From Planctomycetia bacterium (GTDB lineage Bacteria > Planctomycetota > Phycisphaerae > UBA1845 > UTPLA1), in NCBI GenBank assembly GCA_015200345.1, contig CP054187.1, positions 3,394,470-3,458,469 of the forward strand: a stretch of 64,000 nt of DNA, written 5' to 3'. Below the pieces are notes generated by a model. The model had not been told where the DNA came from. It made no database searches and saw only the letters and a program-made list of their open reading frames with translations. Of this stretch, positions 20,732 through 29,385 are shown one piece after another (position 1 is the stretch's first letter; each line of letters begins with the position of its first letter). The position numbers and the translations under genes were made by a program.

Positions 20732-21808
20732 TCAAAAGAACGCCTTGGCGAGCTTGAGGATTCCCTGTTTCCACGGGACGCGATGGCTGACGCCGCTGGC
20801 GCCCTGGAACTTGTGAAGGTTGGCGAGGTACCAGCGGTAGTTTCTCACGAGGGCGTCCTTGTTGGAGTACCTGGGCTTGAACCCCAGGACACGCTCGGCT
20901 TTTTCGATTGAGACAAAAGAATCTTTAGAGGCCGTCTCGTACACCCATTTGTACAGGGGCGACAACCGGAGCAATTCGAGCACGCGCAGCGTCCAGATCA
21001 TCGGCGCGGCTGGGAAACCGCGAATCTTCTTGCCGAATCCGGCGGCGTCCAGCACGGCCTGATAATCCTCACCCATGGTCGTGAACTCTTTCGCGCCGAT
21101 GTTGAACACGTCGTTCACGCGTTGTTTGTCGAGCGTGAGGCACAGATGAATCGCGTCGCACAAGTCCTCCACGTCGAGCAACTGGTAGCGGTTCTTGCCG
21201 TTTCCGATCATCGGGAAGCCGCGGCCGTCCTTGGCCCAGTCATAAAACAGGGCGAAGACGCCGAGCCGCTCGGGACCGATGAAGGACTTGGGGCGGATGA
21301 TGGGGATACAAAGCCCCTTTGCGCGGAATTCGAGGCAGACCTGTTCGGCTTTGACTTTCGCCTCGCCGTAGGGGCCGACGCCGTATTGACGGTCGTCTTC
21401 GCGCAGCGGGTGGTGATCCGGGATGCCGTATACAGCGGTGGAAGAGATGTGCACGGCGCGATCGACGCCGGCGTCCAACGCGGCCTGCATGACGTTGCGC
21501 GTGCCGTCGATGTCGGTCGTGAAAATGTCCTGCCTGGAGTAGAGCGGCAGGGCGGCGGCGCAGTGGACGACGAGCGTGCAGCCCGCGATGGCCTCGCGCA
21601 CGTCCGAAAGATTGCGAATATCGCCGCGGACCTCGCGGATGCGCGGCAGGGCGTCGGGATAGTCAAACGGGGCGAAGTCAAGCGACGTGATTTCGTAGCC
21701 GCGTTCGAGCAGGTAGCGGATCAGATTGATGCCGAGGAATCCCGCGCCGCCCGTGACGAGAACGCGGGTTTTGGGAGACGACGAATTTGCGGTTGCCGGG
21801 TCGGTCAT
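20732..21808 (-). CDS. NAD-dependent epimerase/dehydratase (extended SDR)
   Basis: The protein has 358 residues and an N-terminal NAD loop, VTGGAGFLG (about 18-26). The active-site tyrosine and lysine are in YGEAKVK, with the partner serine in HISSTAVYG. The C-terminal half carries substrate-binding text typical of nucleotide-sugar epimerases (FNIGAKEFTTMGE). The substrate could be a UDP- or GDP-sugar or a 3-beta-hydroxysteroid-like compound; sequence alone does not decide. It is not obviously operonic with its neighbours. Confidence 0.85.
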   Translation of the reverse strand: MTDPATANSSSPKTRVLVTGGAGFLGINLIRYLLERGYEITSLDFAPFDYPDALPRIREVRGDIRNLSDVREAIAGCTLVVHCAAALPLYSRQDIFTTDIDGTRNVMQAALDAGVDRAVHISSTAVYGIPDHHPLREDDRQYGVGPYGEAKVKAEQVCLEFRAKGLCIPIIRPKSFIGPERLGVFALFYDWAKDGRGFPMIGNGKNRYQLLDVEDLCDAIHLCLTLDKQRVNDVFNIGAKEFTTMGEDYQAVLDAAGFGKKIRGFPAAPMIWTLRVLELLRLSPLYKWVYETASKDSFVSIEKAERVLGFKPRYSNKDALVRNYRWYLANLHKFQGASGVSHRVPWKQGILKLAKAFF

Positions 21809-21895
21809 GGCGTGGATGAGTTGTGCAAGGCTTTGGCGATGTACAAGGCGCGCAATGGTATCGCGCGGTGGCGGAAAACGCCACGGTGACGCAGA

Positions 21896-23161
21896 TCAGT
21901 AAAGCAGCCACCAGAGAAACGCGATGAAAAGCGCGGTGGCCGCAGCACCGGCGACGGCGAAGATCGCTTCGCGCGACAACCAGCGTCGTGAGTGCGTGGA
22001 TTGGGCGGCGTCAAGCAGCAGGGTGATGTCCTGACCGCTAGGAGCCAGCGCGCGGAGCAAGTCCGCTGCGAGGGCGTCGGCGGACTGATAGCGATCGGCC
22101 GGATCGGCCTGAAGACACTGCACGATCGCATCGCGCAGGCGTGGCGGCCAACCGGGGGGCAGGTCGGCGGCGCGAATGCTCTTCGCCTTGGCCTGCATAC
22201 GGACCATGGCGCTGCGCGTGGCAGCGCGAACGAGCCGTTGCTTGGTGAGCGCGTAATAGGCGACGAGCCCCAGACCGTAGATGTCGCTGGCGGGTGTCGC
22301 CTTTTCGCCGCGCGCGACTTCGGGGCTGATCCATCCCGGTGTCCCGAGGGCTTTCTCCGAAAGTTCGGCAACGCCTTCAACGGTGGAGAGATCGGCCAGT
22401 CCGAAGTCGGTGACTTTTACCTGGCCGCGCCGGTCGATCATGATGTTTCCGGGTTTCACGTCACGATGGACAACGCCGAGCGCGTGGCCGGCGGCGAGAG
22501 CGCGGGCGGCGTGCGCGATGATGTAGATCGCCTGATTGGCCGGCAACGGTCCGGCGGACTCGACCAGGTGGCCGAGCGTGACGCCCTGCACGTGTTCCAT
22601 CACGAAGTAGTACAGTCCGTCCTGTTGATCGACTTCGTGAATGGTGACGATGTTGGGGTGTTGCAGCTTGGCGGCGATGCGCGCTTCCTGAAGGAACATT
22701 CGCAGGCCGATCGATTCGCGCGTGGTCTCCATGCGGCGTGGCAGCATCTTGATTGCCACGACGCGGTCGAGGGTCGGATCGACGGCTTCGTAGACATTGC
22801 CCATGGCTCCCTGGCCGAGTACGGATTTGATGCGGTATTTTCCGAGCGTGCGTCCGACCCACTCGCCAGGCGGCGCCTGGGGCGTCGGGAGGAGGTCCCT
22901 GACGAGTCCCGCGACGGTCGAGGCGTGATCCGCGGCGTTCAGGACGGTGGAGCCGATCTGCTGCCAGGGCGCGGCGGCCTGTTCGAGGGCACCGGTAATT
23001 TCCTGAATTGTCTTGGATGTATCACGCCAGACGTGCCCGCAGTGTCGGCACTTGATGCGCCGGCCGACGACGTTGCGTGTGGGGACGTAGCGAGCCTTGC
23101 ATTGCGGACAGATCAGTCGGCGGGGTCCGGAGGATTGAGGTGATGACGACGCGTCGGTCAT
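21896..23161 (-). CDS. Membrane-anchored Ser/Thr protein kinase with N-terminal zinc ribbon
   Basis: The protein has 421 residues. A zinc ribbon at the N-terminus (Cys18, Cys21, Cys38, Cys41) precedes a Hanks-type kinase domain at about 110-370. The kinase has GQGAMG (117-122), the catalytic Lys138 in VAIK, HRDVKPGN (232-239) and DFG (252-254), so it should be active. A single C-terminal membrane helix (about 400-420) ends the protein with almost nothing after it, so there is no extracellular sensor. ATG at 23161 was chosen because the zinc ribbon starts soon after it; the longer frame extends over the promoter of a divergent gene. Confidence 0.93.
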   Translation of the reverse strand: MTDASSSPQSSGPRRLICPQCKARYVPTRNVVGRRIKCRHCGHVWRDTSKTIQEITGALEQAAAPWQQIGSTVLNAADHASTVAGLVRDLLPTPQAPPGEWVGRTLGKYRIKSVLGQGAMGNVYEAVDPTLDRVVAIKMLPRRMETTRESIGLRMFLQEARIAAKLQHPNIVTIHEVDQQDGLYYFVMEHVQGVTLGHLVESAGPLPANQAIYIIAHAARALAAGHALGVVHRDVKPGNIMIDRRGQVKVTDFGLADLSTVEGVAELSEKALGTPGWISPEVARGEKATPASDIYGLGLVAYYALTKQRLVRAATRSAMVRMQAKAKSIRAADLPPGWPPRLRDAIVQCLQADPADRYQSADALAADLLRALAPSGQDITLLLDAAQSTHSRRWLSREAIFAVAGAAATALFIAFLWWLLY

Positions 23162-23299
23162 GTCGGTGCCAAGTCGATTGCTCCCTCCATCGGGTCGCGG
23201 TGGCCGGCGCGAGCATTCATGCTCGCGCCGCGGCACCGTGAAGTATATCGGGATCAGGAGAGATTGCTTCGTGGGGCGATTTGTTATGATGGGACGGCT

Positions 23300-23932
23300 A
23301 TGAACCGACCGCAGCAACCGCCGGACGCAGGCAACCTCGATGCCTGGCGCGAGTTCGCGCTGGCGTACCTTCGCACGCAATGGCCGAACGACGCGCCCAG
23401 CACACTGGAATCGCCGACGGTATTCCCGCGATCACCGCTGGAGGGCGAGGGGGCCGTGGCGATTTTTCCGTTTGCGACGGCGCGCGCGGCGGCGGGGGGC
23501 GATCCGCGCATGTACGTGGTCGTCGGGGAGACGGAACCGAATTACTACCCGGCCTATGGCTTGCCCGTCGACGATGCGTTCAGCCTGCATCTTGGCACGC
23601 GGTTCATGCTGGTGATGGGCGTCGGGCAGCATGAATCGGGGACATCGGAGGAGTACGACGCCGTGGACGATGCGCGGCGGATCGTGTCGCGGGTGTCGAG
23701 CACCGCACCGGTGGAGGACGTTCGAATCGCGGCGCAGTTCAATGTGGAAGAACAGATTCACTCGGTGCTGAAGGCACGCGTCGCGGGGCGCGAGGTGTAC
23801 ATCCTGGGGCGCGATGCGCCGATGGGGTTCGTGGAGCGCGCCGATCTGCCGGCGCCGGTCGCCTATCGCCTGCACCTGGGTCGCGTGCTGCGGGCGGAAC
23901 CGGATCCGGACGGCGTCATCGCGTCCGGCTGA
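23300..23932 (+). CDS. Conserved-looking hypothetical protein
   Basis: The 210-residue, soluble, acidic protein has no signal peptide or membrane helix and no motif I recognise. The centre (about 80-180) alternates short beta-like and helical segments and includes GTRFMLVMGVGQHES. The ATG at 23300 lies after the promoter region shared with the divergent kinase. Its 3' end overlaps the 3' end of the convergent pilT-like gene by 17 bases. Codon usage matches the neighbours, which supports a real gene. Confidence 0.7.
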   Translation: MNRPQQPPDAGNLDAWREFALAYLRTQWPNDAPSTLESPTVFPRSPLEGEGAVAIFPFATARAAAGGDPRMYVVVGETEPNYYPAYGLPVDDAFSLHLGTRFMLVMGVGQHESGTSEEYDAVDDARRIVSRVSSTAPVEDVRIAAQFNVEEQIHSVLKARVAGREVYILGRDAPMGFVERADLPAPVAYRLHLGRVLRAEPDPDGVIASG

Positions 23933-25025
23933 TCATGGTGGAGGCGGTTGTCTTGATACCGCGGAGCGTGCTGGCCAAAGCGTCGGGGTTCGGGGCGTAC
24001 TGCATCGCCACGTCCATGTAAACCAGCTCGGACTGCACGAGCCGGGCGAGCGAACTGGTGAAGGAATGCATGCCTTCCTTCTCGCTGCCGGCGATGAGCG
24101 CGGGGATGTCCTGATCCTGCTCTTTGCGAATGATGTCCTTGCAGGTGGAGGTGTTGAGCAACACCTCGGTGGCGGGGACGAGCGCGCCTTCGGTGGTGCC
24201 GGGCAGCAGCCGCTGCACGCAGATGCCGCGCAGGGCGTTGGCCAGCGCGCCGCGGACGAATTCGTGCTCGGCGCGAGGGAAAAATTCGAGGATGCGCGAG
24301 AACGCCTGCATCGCATCGGCGCTGTGAAGGCTGCCGAAGACGAGGTGGCCGGTTTCGGCGGCCTGGAGGGCGGCGGTCATGGTGAATTTGTCGCGCATTT
24401 CACCGATGAAGATCGTGTCGGGGTCCTGTCGCACGATGTACTTCAATCCCTCGCCGTAGTTGGAGATGTCGATTCCGATTTCGCGCTGGGAGATGATCGA
24501 CTTCTTGGGCTTGAAGACGAACTCGACCGGGTCTTCGATCGTGACAATGTTTTCGGATCGCGTGGAGTTGATGTGTTCGATCATGGCGGCGAGCGTCGTG
24601 CTCTTTCCCGAGCCGGTGACGCCCGCGACGATGATGATGCCGTCGTTGGAGCGGTCGATGAGCTGCCCGTAGATCGGCGGCAGGTGAAGCTGTTCGTAAC
24701 TGGGAATGACGGAGTTCACGCGCCGAATGGCGGCGTTCATCTTCGTGCCTGCGCGAAAAATGTTGACGCGGAACCGGTCGCCATCGGGAAGATCGCAGGA
24801 AAAGTCCAGATCGCCATGTTCGTCGTAGTACGACCGGCGCGTGGGAGGGATGATCGGCGTCAAGCAGGCGTCGATCTCCTCGCCGGTCATGGGCGGCATC
24901 TTGACGGCGCGGAGATGCCCGCCGACGCGATAGGTTGGCGGCAGACCGGCCTTGAGGTGCAGGTCCGATGCACCGGTGGTCTTCATCGCGCCCAGCAACT
25001 GGTGAATGCTGACCGGTCCCGCCAT
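23916..25025 (-). CDS. pilT: PilT/PilU-type twitching motility ATPase
   Basis: The 370-residue hexameric retraction ATPase belongs to the type IV pilus / type II secretion family. It has the N-terminal ASDLHLKAG motif (19-27), Walker A GVTGSGKST (135-143), the Asp box TIEDPVEFVF, Walker B IGEMRD and the His box LVFGSLHSADA. The ATG at 25025 has GGGAGG upstream; the longer frame crosses the repeat element and was rejected. No pilin or assembly genes are in view, so it may be an orphan pilT or the PilU paralogue. Confidence 0.92.
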   Translation of the reverse strand: MAGPVSIHQLLGAMKTTGASDLHLKAGLPPTYRVGGHLRAVKMPPMTGEEIDACLTPIIPPTRRSYYDEHGDLDFSCDLPDGDRFRVNIFRAGTKMNAAIRRVNSVIPSYEQLHLPPIYGQLIDRSNDGIIIVAGVTGSGKSTTLAAMIEHINSTRSENIVTIEDPVEFVFKPKKSIISQREIGIDISNYGEGLKYIVRQDPDTIFIGEMRDKFTMTAALQAAETGHLVFGSLHSADAMQAFSRILEFFPRAEHEFVRGALANALRGICVQRLLPGTTEGALVPATEVLLNTSTCKDIIRKEQDQDIPALIAGSEKEGMHSFTSSLARLVQSELVYMDVAMQYAPNPDALASTLRGIKTTASTMISRTR

Positions 25026-25051
25026 GGGTTCAAACCTCCCTCCAGACAATT

Positions 25052-25159
25052 CTAAGTGAAGCCGCGATGAGCATCCATCTGTGGCACCGGCGTCTCGCCT
25101 GTGATTCACCCGCCGCGGCGGGTGCCACACCCGATGAATCATTCCGCGGCTCCACTTAG
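25052..25159 (-). repeat. Hairpin-rich element with terminal inverted repeats, copy A
   Basis: This 108-base element is bounded by 14-base inverted ends: CTAAGTGAAGCCGC at 25052-25065 and GCGGCTCCACTTAG at 25146-25159, one mismatch. Inside are two GC-rich hairpins: CACCCGCC/GGCGGGTG, and CACAGGCG/CGCCGGTG with one mismatch. Read on the minus strand it aligns along its whole length with copy B at 30256-30364. The end adjoining miaB contains the miaB stop codon. It has no coding capacity and resembles a MITE or REP/BIME-type palindromic unit. No transposase is in the window. Confidence 0.85.
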
Positions 25160-26727
25160 TTCGCGCAACTCGACGGCAGCACGTTGAGCGATCGACGCGA
25201 GGCCGGCGGGGTGCCGGCCGCACCGATGCGATCTGCGGTTTCCGCCGCTTCGGCGAGATCGCCGTGCATCGTGTGCGGGGTGACGGCCGTGACGCGCACC
25301 GGCACGATGCGACCGATCAGCTCGGCGCGGCCGCTGAAGACGACAATCTGATCGCCGGAAGTTCGCCCGACGAGCTGGCCAGCGAAAACGGCGCGGCGGT
25401 CATCGTGCGCGGCGATTTCGCGGCCTCGGTCCTGCTCGGATTCCTGCGCCTGAATGGCGCGTTTGCTGGGGCCTTCGACGAGTACGTCGACGACGCGGTC
25501 GATCATGGCGCGATGGTTGGCGAGGCTGATGTCGGCCTGTACGGCGAGCATGTCGTTATTTCGGCGGCGTTTGACGGCTTCGGGCACGTCGTCGGGCAGG
25601 CGGTCGTGGGCCGTCGTGCCCGGTCGCGTCGAGTACTTGAATATGTAGCAATTTTTATACTTGCAACGTCGAAGCAGATCGAGGCTGGCGGCGAAATCGG
25701 CCTCGGTCTCGCCGGAGAAGCCGACGATCATGTCGCCGGAGATGCAGACATCGGGCATGGCCGCCCGGGCGCGGTCGATGAAGGCGAGATACTGCTCAAC
25801 GGTGTAGCCGCGGTTCATGCGCTTCAGCACGGGGTTGCTGCCGCTCTGCGCGGGGACGTGCAGGTAGCGGCAGATGCGTGGCGACTCGGCCATGACCTGG
25901 AGGGCTTCGTCGGTGAAATCGCGCGGGTAGCTGGTGACGAATCGCAGCCGCGGCAGTTCGGGCACCTCGTCGTGCACGCGCCGCAGCAGGGCCGCGAACG
26001 AGGTCTCGCGCCCGGCGTCGTCGATGTGGTGATAATGATTGACCGTCTGCCCCAGGAGCGTCACTTCCATGACACCTGCCGCGGCGAGGCGGCGCACCTC
26101 GTCCACGATCTGATCGGCCGGTCGATGGACCTCCGGCCCGCGCGTGTACGGAACGACGCAGAAGGTGCAGTACTTGTTGCACCCGCGCGTGATGCGCACA
26201 TAGGCCTGGTGCCGGCCGACGACGCGCGGCATGGCGACGTGCGGCTCCAGACCCAGCGCACGGCCCGAATCCAGCGCTTCGAGATCGTCGTGCTGCGCCA
26301 GCGTATGGACCGGCGTCGAAAGATCACGCAATCGGCCCGAGAGCGCCACGGCGCGCTTGCGCCGCGTTTGCACGTCGGCTATCAAAGCCGGCAAACGGTG
26401 CAACTCCGATGGGCCGCAGAGGATGTCCACCATCGGCGCGCGCTCGAGCAGGCGCTCGCCGTCGCGCTCGGCCATGCAGCCGATGACGGCGACGATCTGA
26501 TCGGGGTTTCGCCCGCGGCTGCGTTTGAGCTGACCCAGGCGCGACCAGACTTTGTCCTCCGCGTGTTGACGCACCGAGCAGGTGTTGATGATCACCACGT
26601 CGGCGCGGTGGAGATCGCCGGTCGGCTCGTAGCCGGTCGCGCGGAGCGAGCCGAAGACCAGCTCGCTGTCCAGCACGTTCATCTGGCAGCCCATCGTCTC
26701 GAGGTAAATGGTCGGGCGCGGGGTCAT
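25156..26727 (-). CDS. miaB: tRNA-2-methylthio-N6-dimethylallyladenosine synthase MiaB
   Basis: This radical-SAM methylthiotransferase modifies A37 of tRNAs reading UNN codons. It has 523 residues, with three domains. The N-terminal UPF0004 domain has METMGCQMN-like text (Cys14) and INTCSV. The radical SAM cluster is GCNKYCTFC. The C-terminal TRAM domain is at about 400-470. A low-conservation tail (about 475-523) is longer than usual. The ATG overlaps the upstream TPR gene's stop as ATGA. The TAA stop lies inside the end of repeat copy A, so an insertion has probably replaced the original 3' end. Confidence 0.95.
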   Translation of the reverse strand: MTPRPTIYLETMGCQMNVLDSELVFGSLRATGYEPTGDLHRADVVIINTCSVRQHAEDKVWSRLGQLKRSRGRNPDQIVAVIGCMAERDGERLLERAPMVDILCGPSELHRLPALIADVQTRRKRAVALSGRLRDLSTPVHTLAQHDDLEALDSGRALGLEPHVAMPRVVGRHQAYVRITRGCNKYCTFCVVPYTRGPEVHRPADQIVDEVRRLAAAGVMEVTLLGQTVNHYHHIDDAGRETSFAALLRRVHDEVPELPRLRFVTSYPRDFTDEALQVMAESPRICRYLHVPAQSGSNPVLKRMNRGYTVEQYLAFIDRARAAMPDVCISGDMIVGFSGETEADFAASLDLLRRCKYKNCYIFKYSTRPGTTAHDRLPDDVPEAVKRRRNNDMLAVQADISLANHRAMIDRVVDVLVEGPSKRAIQAQESEQDRGREIAAHDDRRAVFAGQLVGRTSGDQIVVFSGRAELIGRIVPVRVTAVTPHTMHGDLAEAAETADRIGAAGTPPASRRSLNVLPSSCAN

Positions 26728-27296
26728 GGCTGGCTGGCCCCCGCGCGCGGCGATGAACTCGATGTCGTCGCTTGCGTCGTTGAAGAACGCGAGATGGCAT
26801 CGAGGCGCTTCGTCGCGGCGTCGCGCAGGTTTTTCGGCGTGGACGGGTGCGCGACGCATTCGCGGTAAAGCTCCTCGGCCTTCGCCGGGCGCGTGAGCGC
26901 TTCATACGCCTTGGCCGCCCAATAGAGCGCCGCGCCCACATTCGCGCTGTCCGGCGTCAGGATCACTAACCGCATGGCCGTCAGACCTGCGCGGGCAGCC
27001 TGATCGCGCGCCAGCGCCAGTTCGCATTCAAAGAGCTGCCACGCTTCGCGCTCGGCTTGAAGGCGAATGCGCAGACCGGCCTTGAGCAGGGCCTCGGCAC
27101 GATCGTAGCGTTTCTCGCGCAGGGCGGTGCGGGCCTGTTGCCGCAGGTTGGCCGATTCTTTCGCGGAAGCCGGCGTTTGTATGATCGGCGGCGCGGCGCG
27201 CGATCGCGGCGCGGTCGGCGCGCTCTGGAACGCGGTCGCGTGCGCGGCGAGCACCACGACGAACACGGCCATCGACCATGAGAAGGAGGTTCTCAC
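26724..27296 (-). CDS. Exported TPR-like protein upstream of miaB
   Basis: The 190-residue protein starts at GTG 27296, with ATG 27272 as an alternative, and has a signal peptide ending near AHATA. The mature part (about 55-165) has repeated helical pairs such as RTALREKRYDRAEALLKAGL and AAKAYEALTRPAKAEELYREC, typical of tetratricopeptide repeats. A Ser/Thr-rich tail follows. Its stop overlaps the miaB start, so the two are translationally coupled, although no functional link is known. Confidence 0.7.
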   Translation of the reverse strand: MRTSFSWSMAVFVVVLAAHATAFQSAPTAPRSRAAPPIIQTPASAKESANLRQQARTALREKRYDRAEALLKAGLRIRLQAEREAWQLFECELALARDQAARAGLTAMRLVILTPDSANVGAALYWAAKAYEALTRPAKAEELYRECVAHPSTPKNLRDAATKRLDAISRSSTTQATTSSSSPRAGASQP

Positions 27297-27382
27297 CCGA
27301 TTATGGTAACTTGCCACGGTGGAGCGGGTCAACGCGGGCGCGAGTTGAGGCGCGATAACCGGCCGCTTAGCATCCATACACC

Positions 27383-27913
27383 ATGCGAATTCGACCGGCA
27401 CCATTCCGGAAACGACGGGGCGCCTTATCGATCATCCTGGGTGTGGTCTGGCTGATCGCGGCGTCAGGCTGCCATGAGCCGCGCCATCAGTACGGCGTGA
27501 TGCCGCGGGATGGCGAGGAGCTGCCGATTCTCGATCTCGTGACGGGCACCCATTCGCACGAGACGCAGGCGATGCAGGTCGTGATTCGTGATGCGCCGAC
27601 GCTGGCCCAGATGCCGATCGTCGATGTGCCGGTGGACTTCGCGTCGCAGATGCTGCTCGTGGTGACGCTGGGGCGCGTCACGTCGGACCAGTATCTCGTG
27701 ACGATTGATCGCGTCTGGCGCGAGGGGGGCAGGCTGCGCGTGAAGACGACTGTGCAGACGCCGCCGCCGGGCGCGCCAGTCGCGATGGCCAGCCCGTATT
27801 GCATCGCCGTGGTACCGCGTTGTGACTTGAATGTGGCAGGATTCTCGACGCGGCCGCCGACGCGAACGCGCTCGTGGGAGCAAAGCACGCCGCCGGAGAA
27901 ACTGGGCGGTTAG
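27383..27913 (+). CDS. Lipoprotein with PrcB_C-like domain
   Basis: The protein has 176 residues, with a lipoprotein signal ending IAASGC. The region about 75-150 has a pattern of beta strands seen in PrcB_C domains, the C-terminal domain of protease-complex lipoprotein PrcB: DFASQMLLVVTLGR, then a strand pair and APVAMASPYCIAVVPR. The gene is divergent from the TPR/miaB pair and its last four bases overlap the convergent small gene. The PrcB_C assignment is by pattern only. Confidence 0.65.
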   Translation: MRIRPAPFRKRRGALSIILGVVWLIAASGCHEPRHQYGVMPRDGEELPILDLVTGTHSHETQAMQVVIRDAPTLAQMPIVDVPVDFASQMLLVVTLGRVTSDQYLVTIDRVWREGGRLRVKTTVQTPPPGAPVAMASPYCIAVVPRCDLNVAGFSTRPPTRTRSWEQSTPPEKLGG

Positions 27914-28158
27914 AGTTTCGTCACCTGGGTGTCGTTGTCCACGACCAATTCGATCAGCTCGCCGTCGTCCCGCTTGAGACGGAGGCGATGAAGCCAGAGC
28001 TTGTCGTGCTTGCCGTGCGCGAACCACGAGCCGGTCGGCTTGTCGCGCACGGCCTGCACCGTGCCCTCGATCTGGGTCTGCCACGCGCCTTCGCGCGTGC
28101 GGATGGTCTGCGTGATGCGCACGCGATCGTTCGGCTTGATTTCATTCATCGTGACCAT
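27910..28158 (-). CDS. Small conserved-looking cytoplasmic protein
   Basis: The 82-residue protein is mostly beta-strand forming, with alternating charged residues (VRITQTI, EGTVQAV, WLHRLRLKRDD, ELIELVVD). This suggests a small beta-barrel such as an SH3- or OB-like fold. It has no Cys, no signal peptide and no recognised family. ATG at 28149 is an alternative start. It converges on the PrcB_C-like lipoprotein gene, with a four-base overlap of the stops. Confidence 0.6.
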   Translation of the reverse strand: MVTMNEIKPNDRVRITQTIRTREGAWQTQIEGTVQAVRDKPTGSWFAHGKHDKLWLHRLRLKRDDGELIELVVDNDTQVTKL

Positions 28159-28377
28159 GGGAAACTCTCACATCGCCTTGATCGCTCCACCTGCGGCTTG
28201 CTGTTCCGCGGGAGGAAGGCGACCACGGCTCAAATGGTAACAGGCGGGCACGACCGCGGCCACGCATCGCGCTGGTCGAAGCCGCTTGCTTGACCTGCTT
28301 CACGCTTCGCGCAAGAATGCGGAGGTTCGGGGCCACGCCTCGCGGTCCTGCGAACCATTCGGAAACCCAGCGCCGCG

Positions 28378-29358
28378 ATGTCCACGCCCGCCGTCAGCGT
28401 CATCATACCGACCTTTGAACGGGCGGACCTCCTCGTCGAGGCGCTGGACAGCGTCGCCGCACAAACTTTTACCAACTACGAAGTCATTGTCATCGACGAC
28501 GGTTCCACGGAGGACATCGCCGGACGAGTCCGGGATCACTCCACGCGCCCGCGCGTGATTCGCCAGCCACACGCCGGACCGGGCACGGCGCGCAATCGCG
28601 GCATGGCCGAGGCACGCGCCCCGATGGTTGCCTTCCTCGATAGCGACGACCTGTGGCTGCCGACCAAGCTTGAGCGCTTCATGGCGGCGCTGGCGACGCC
28701 CGGCGTCCCGCGCATCTGGTACGGTCCGATGAGCCCGATCGACGCGCGGCGGCAGCCGGTTCGCGGCCGCACGAAGGATTGCTTCGAGGGCGACATCACC
28801 GAGCGGTTGTTCTGTAAGAGTTTCGTGCACGTGCCGACCGTCGTGTGCGACCGCGCGCTGCTCATCGACGCGGGCGGGTTTGAGGAATCGCTGCCGGTTT
28901 GCGAGGACTACGATCTGTGGCTGCGCGTGTCGGCGGCGCAGCGGTTCGGGCTGATCCCCGAGCCGCTGGCGCTGCGACGATTGCACGACGGGCGATTGAG
29001 CAAATCAGACATGAGTCGAAATGTCGCTGTGAAGGCACGGATGCTGGAGCGGTTTTATCGCTCGCCGTTGGGGGCGAAAAAGCTTAATCGCGGCATTGCC
29101 GAGGCGAGGCTGGCGCGGGTCTATCTGGCGGCGGGACGAGCGGCGTTCTTCACGGCGAACTATTTCGATGCGGCGGCGCTGTGCGCCAAGGCCCGCGAGT
29201 TCGGCGGTTCGCCGCTGCGCGCGGGGCCGATCCGTTTCCTGTCACGCGTGTTGGGAAGGGTCATCGGGAACTCCGCGATCACCGCGCGAACAACTCATGC
29301 CGATTCCATGTGTACGAAACCGGCGGATTGCAATCCCTCGTCCACCAGCGTCAGATGA
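28378..29358 (+). CDS. Family 2 glycosyltransferase
   Basis: The 326-residue GT-A fold enzyme transfers sugars from a nucleotide donor. It begins AVSVIIPTFERADLLVEALDS, followed by VIVIDDGSTED and GTARNRGM, and has the metal-binding DxD in FLDSDDLW (about 81-88). The acceptor-side motif CEDYDLWLR (about 178-186) holds the likely catalytic base. The C-terminal about 90 residues are helical, TPR-like, with repeated Ala-rich helices. It has no membrane helices. It probably takes part in surface polysaccharide or glycoprotein synthesis, but no biosynthetic cluster surrounds it. Confidence 0.88.
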   Translation: MSTPAVSVIIPTFERADLLVEALDSVAAQTFTNYEVIVIDDGSTEDIAGRVRDHSTRPRVIRQPHAGPGTARNRGMAEARAPMVAFLDSDDLWLPTKLERFMAALATPGVPRIWYGPMSPIDARRQPVRGRTKDCFEGDITERLFCKSFVHVPTVVCDRALLIDAGGFEESLPVCEDYDLWLRVSAAQRFGLIPEPLALRRLHDGRLSKSDMSRNVAVKARMLERFYRSPLGAKKLNRGIAEARLARVYLAAGRAAFFTANYFDAAALCAKAREFGGSPLRAGPIRFLSRVLGRVIGNSAITARTTHADSMCTKPADCNPSSTSVR

Positions 29359-29385
29359 ATGCTGTACGATGATGTCCCGCACGCG

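Noticed and set aside
26728-26859. Longer MiaB N-terminus
   Set aside because: Overlaps the TPR gene and lacks similarity; ATGA coupling at 26727 explains the start.
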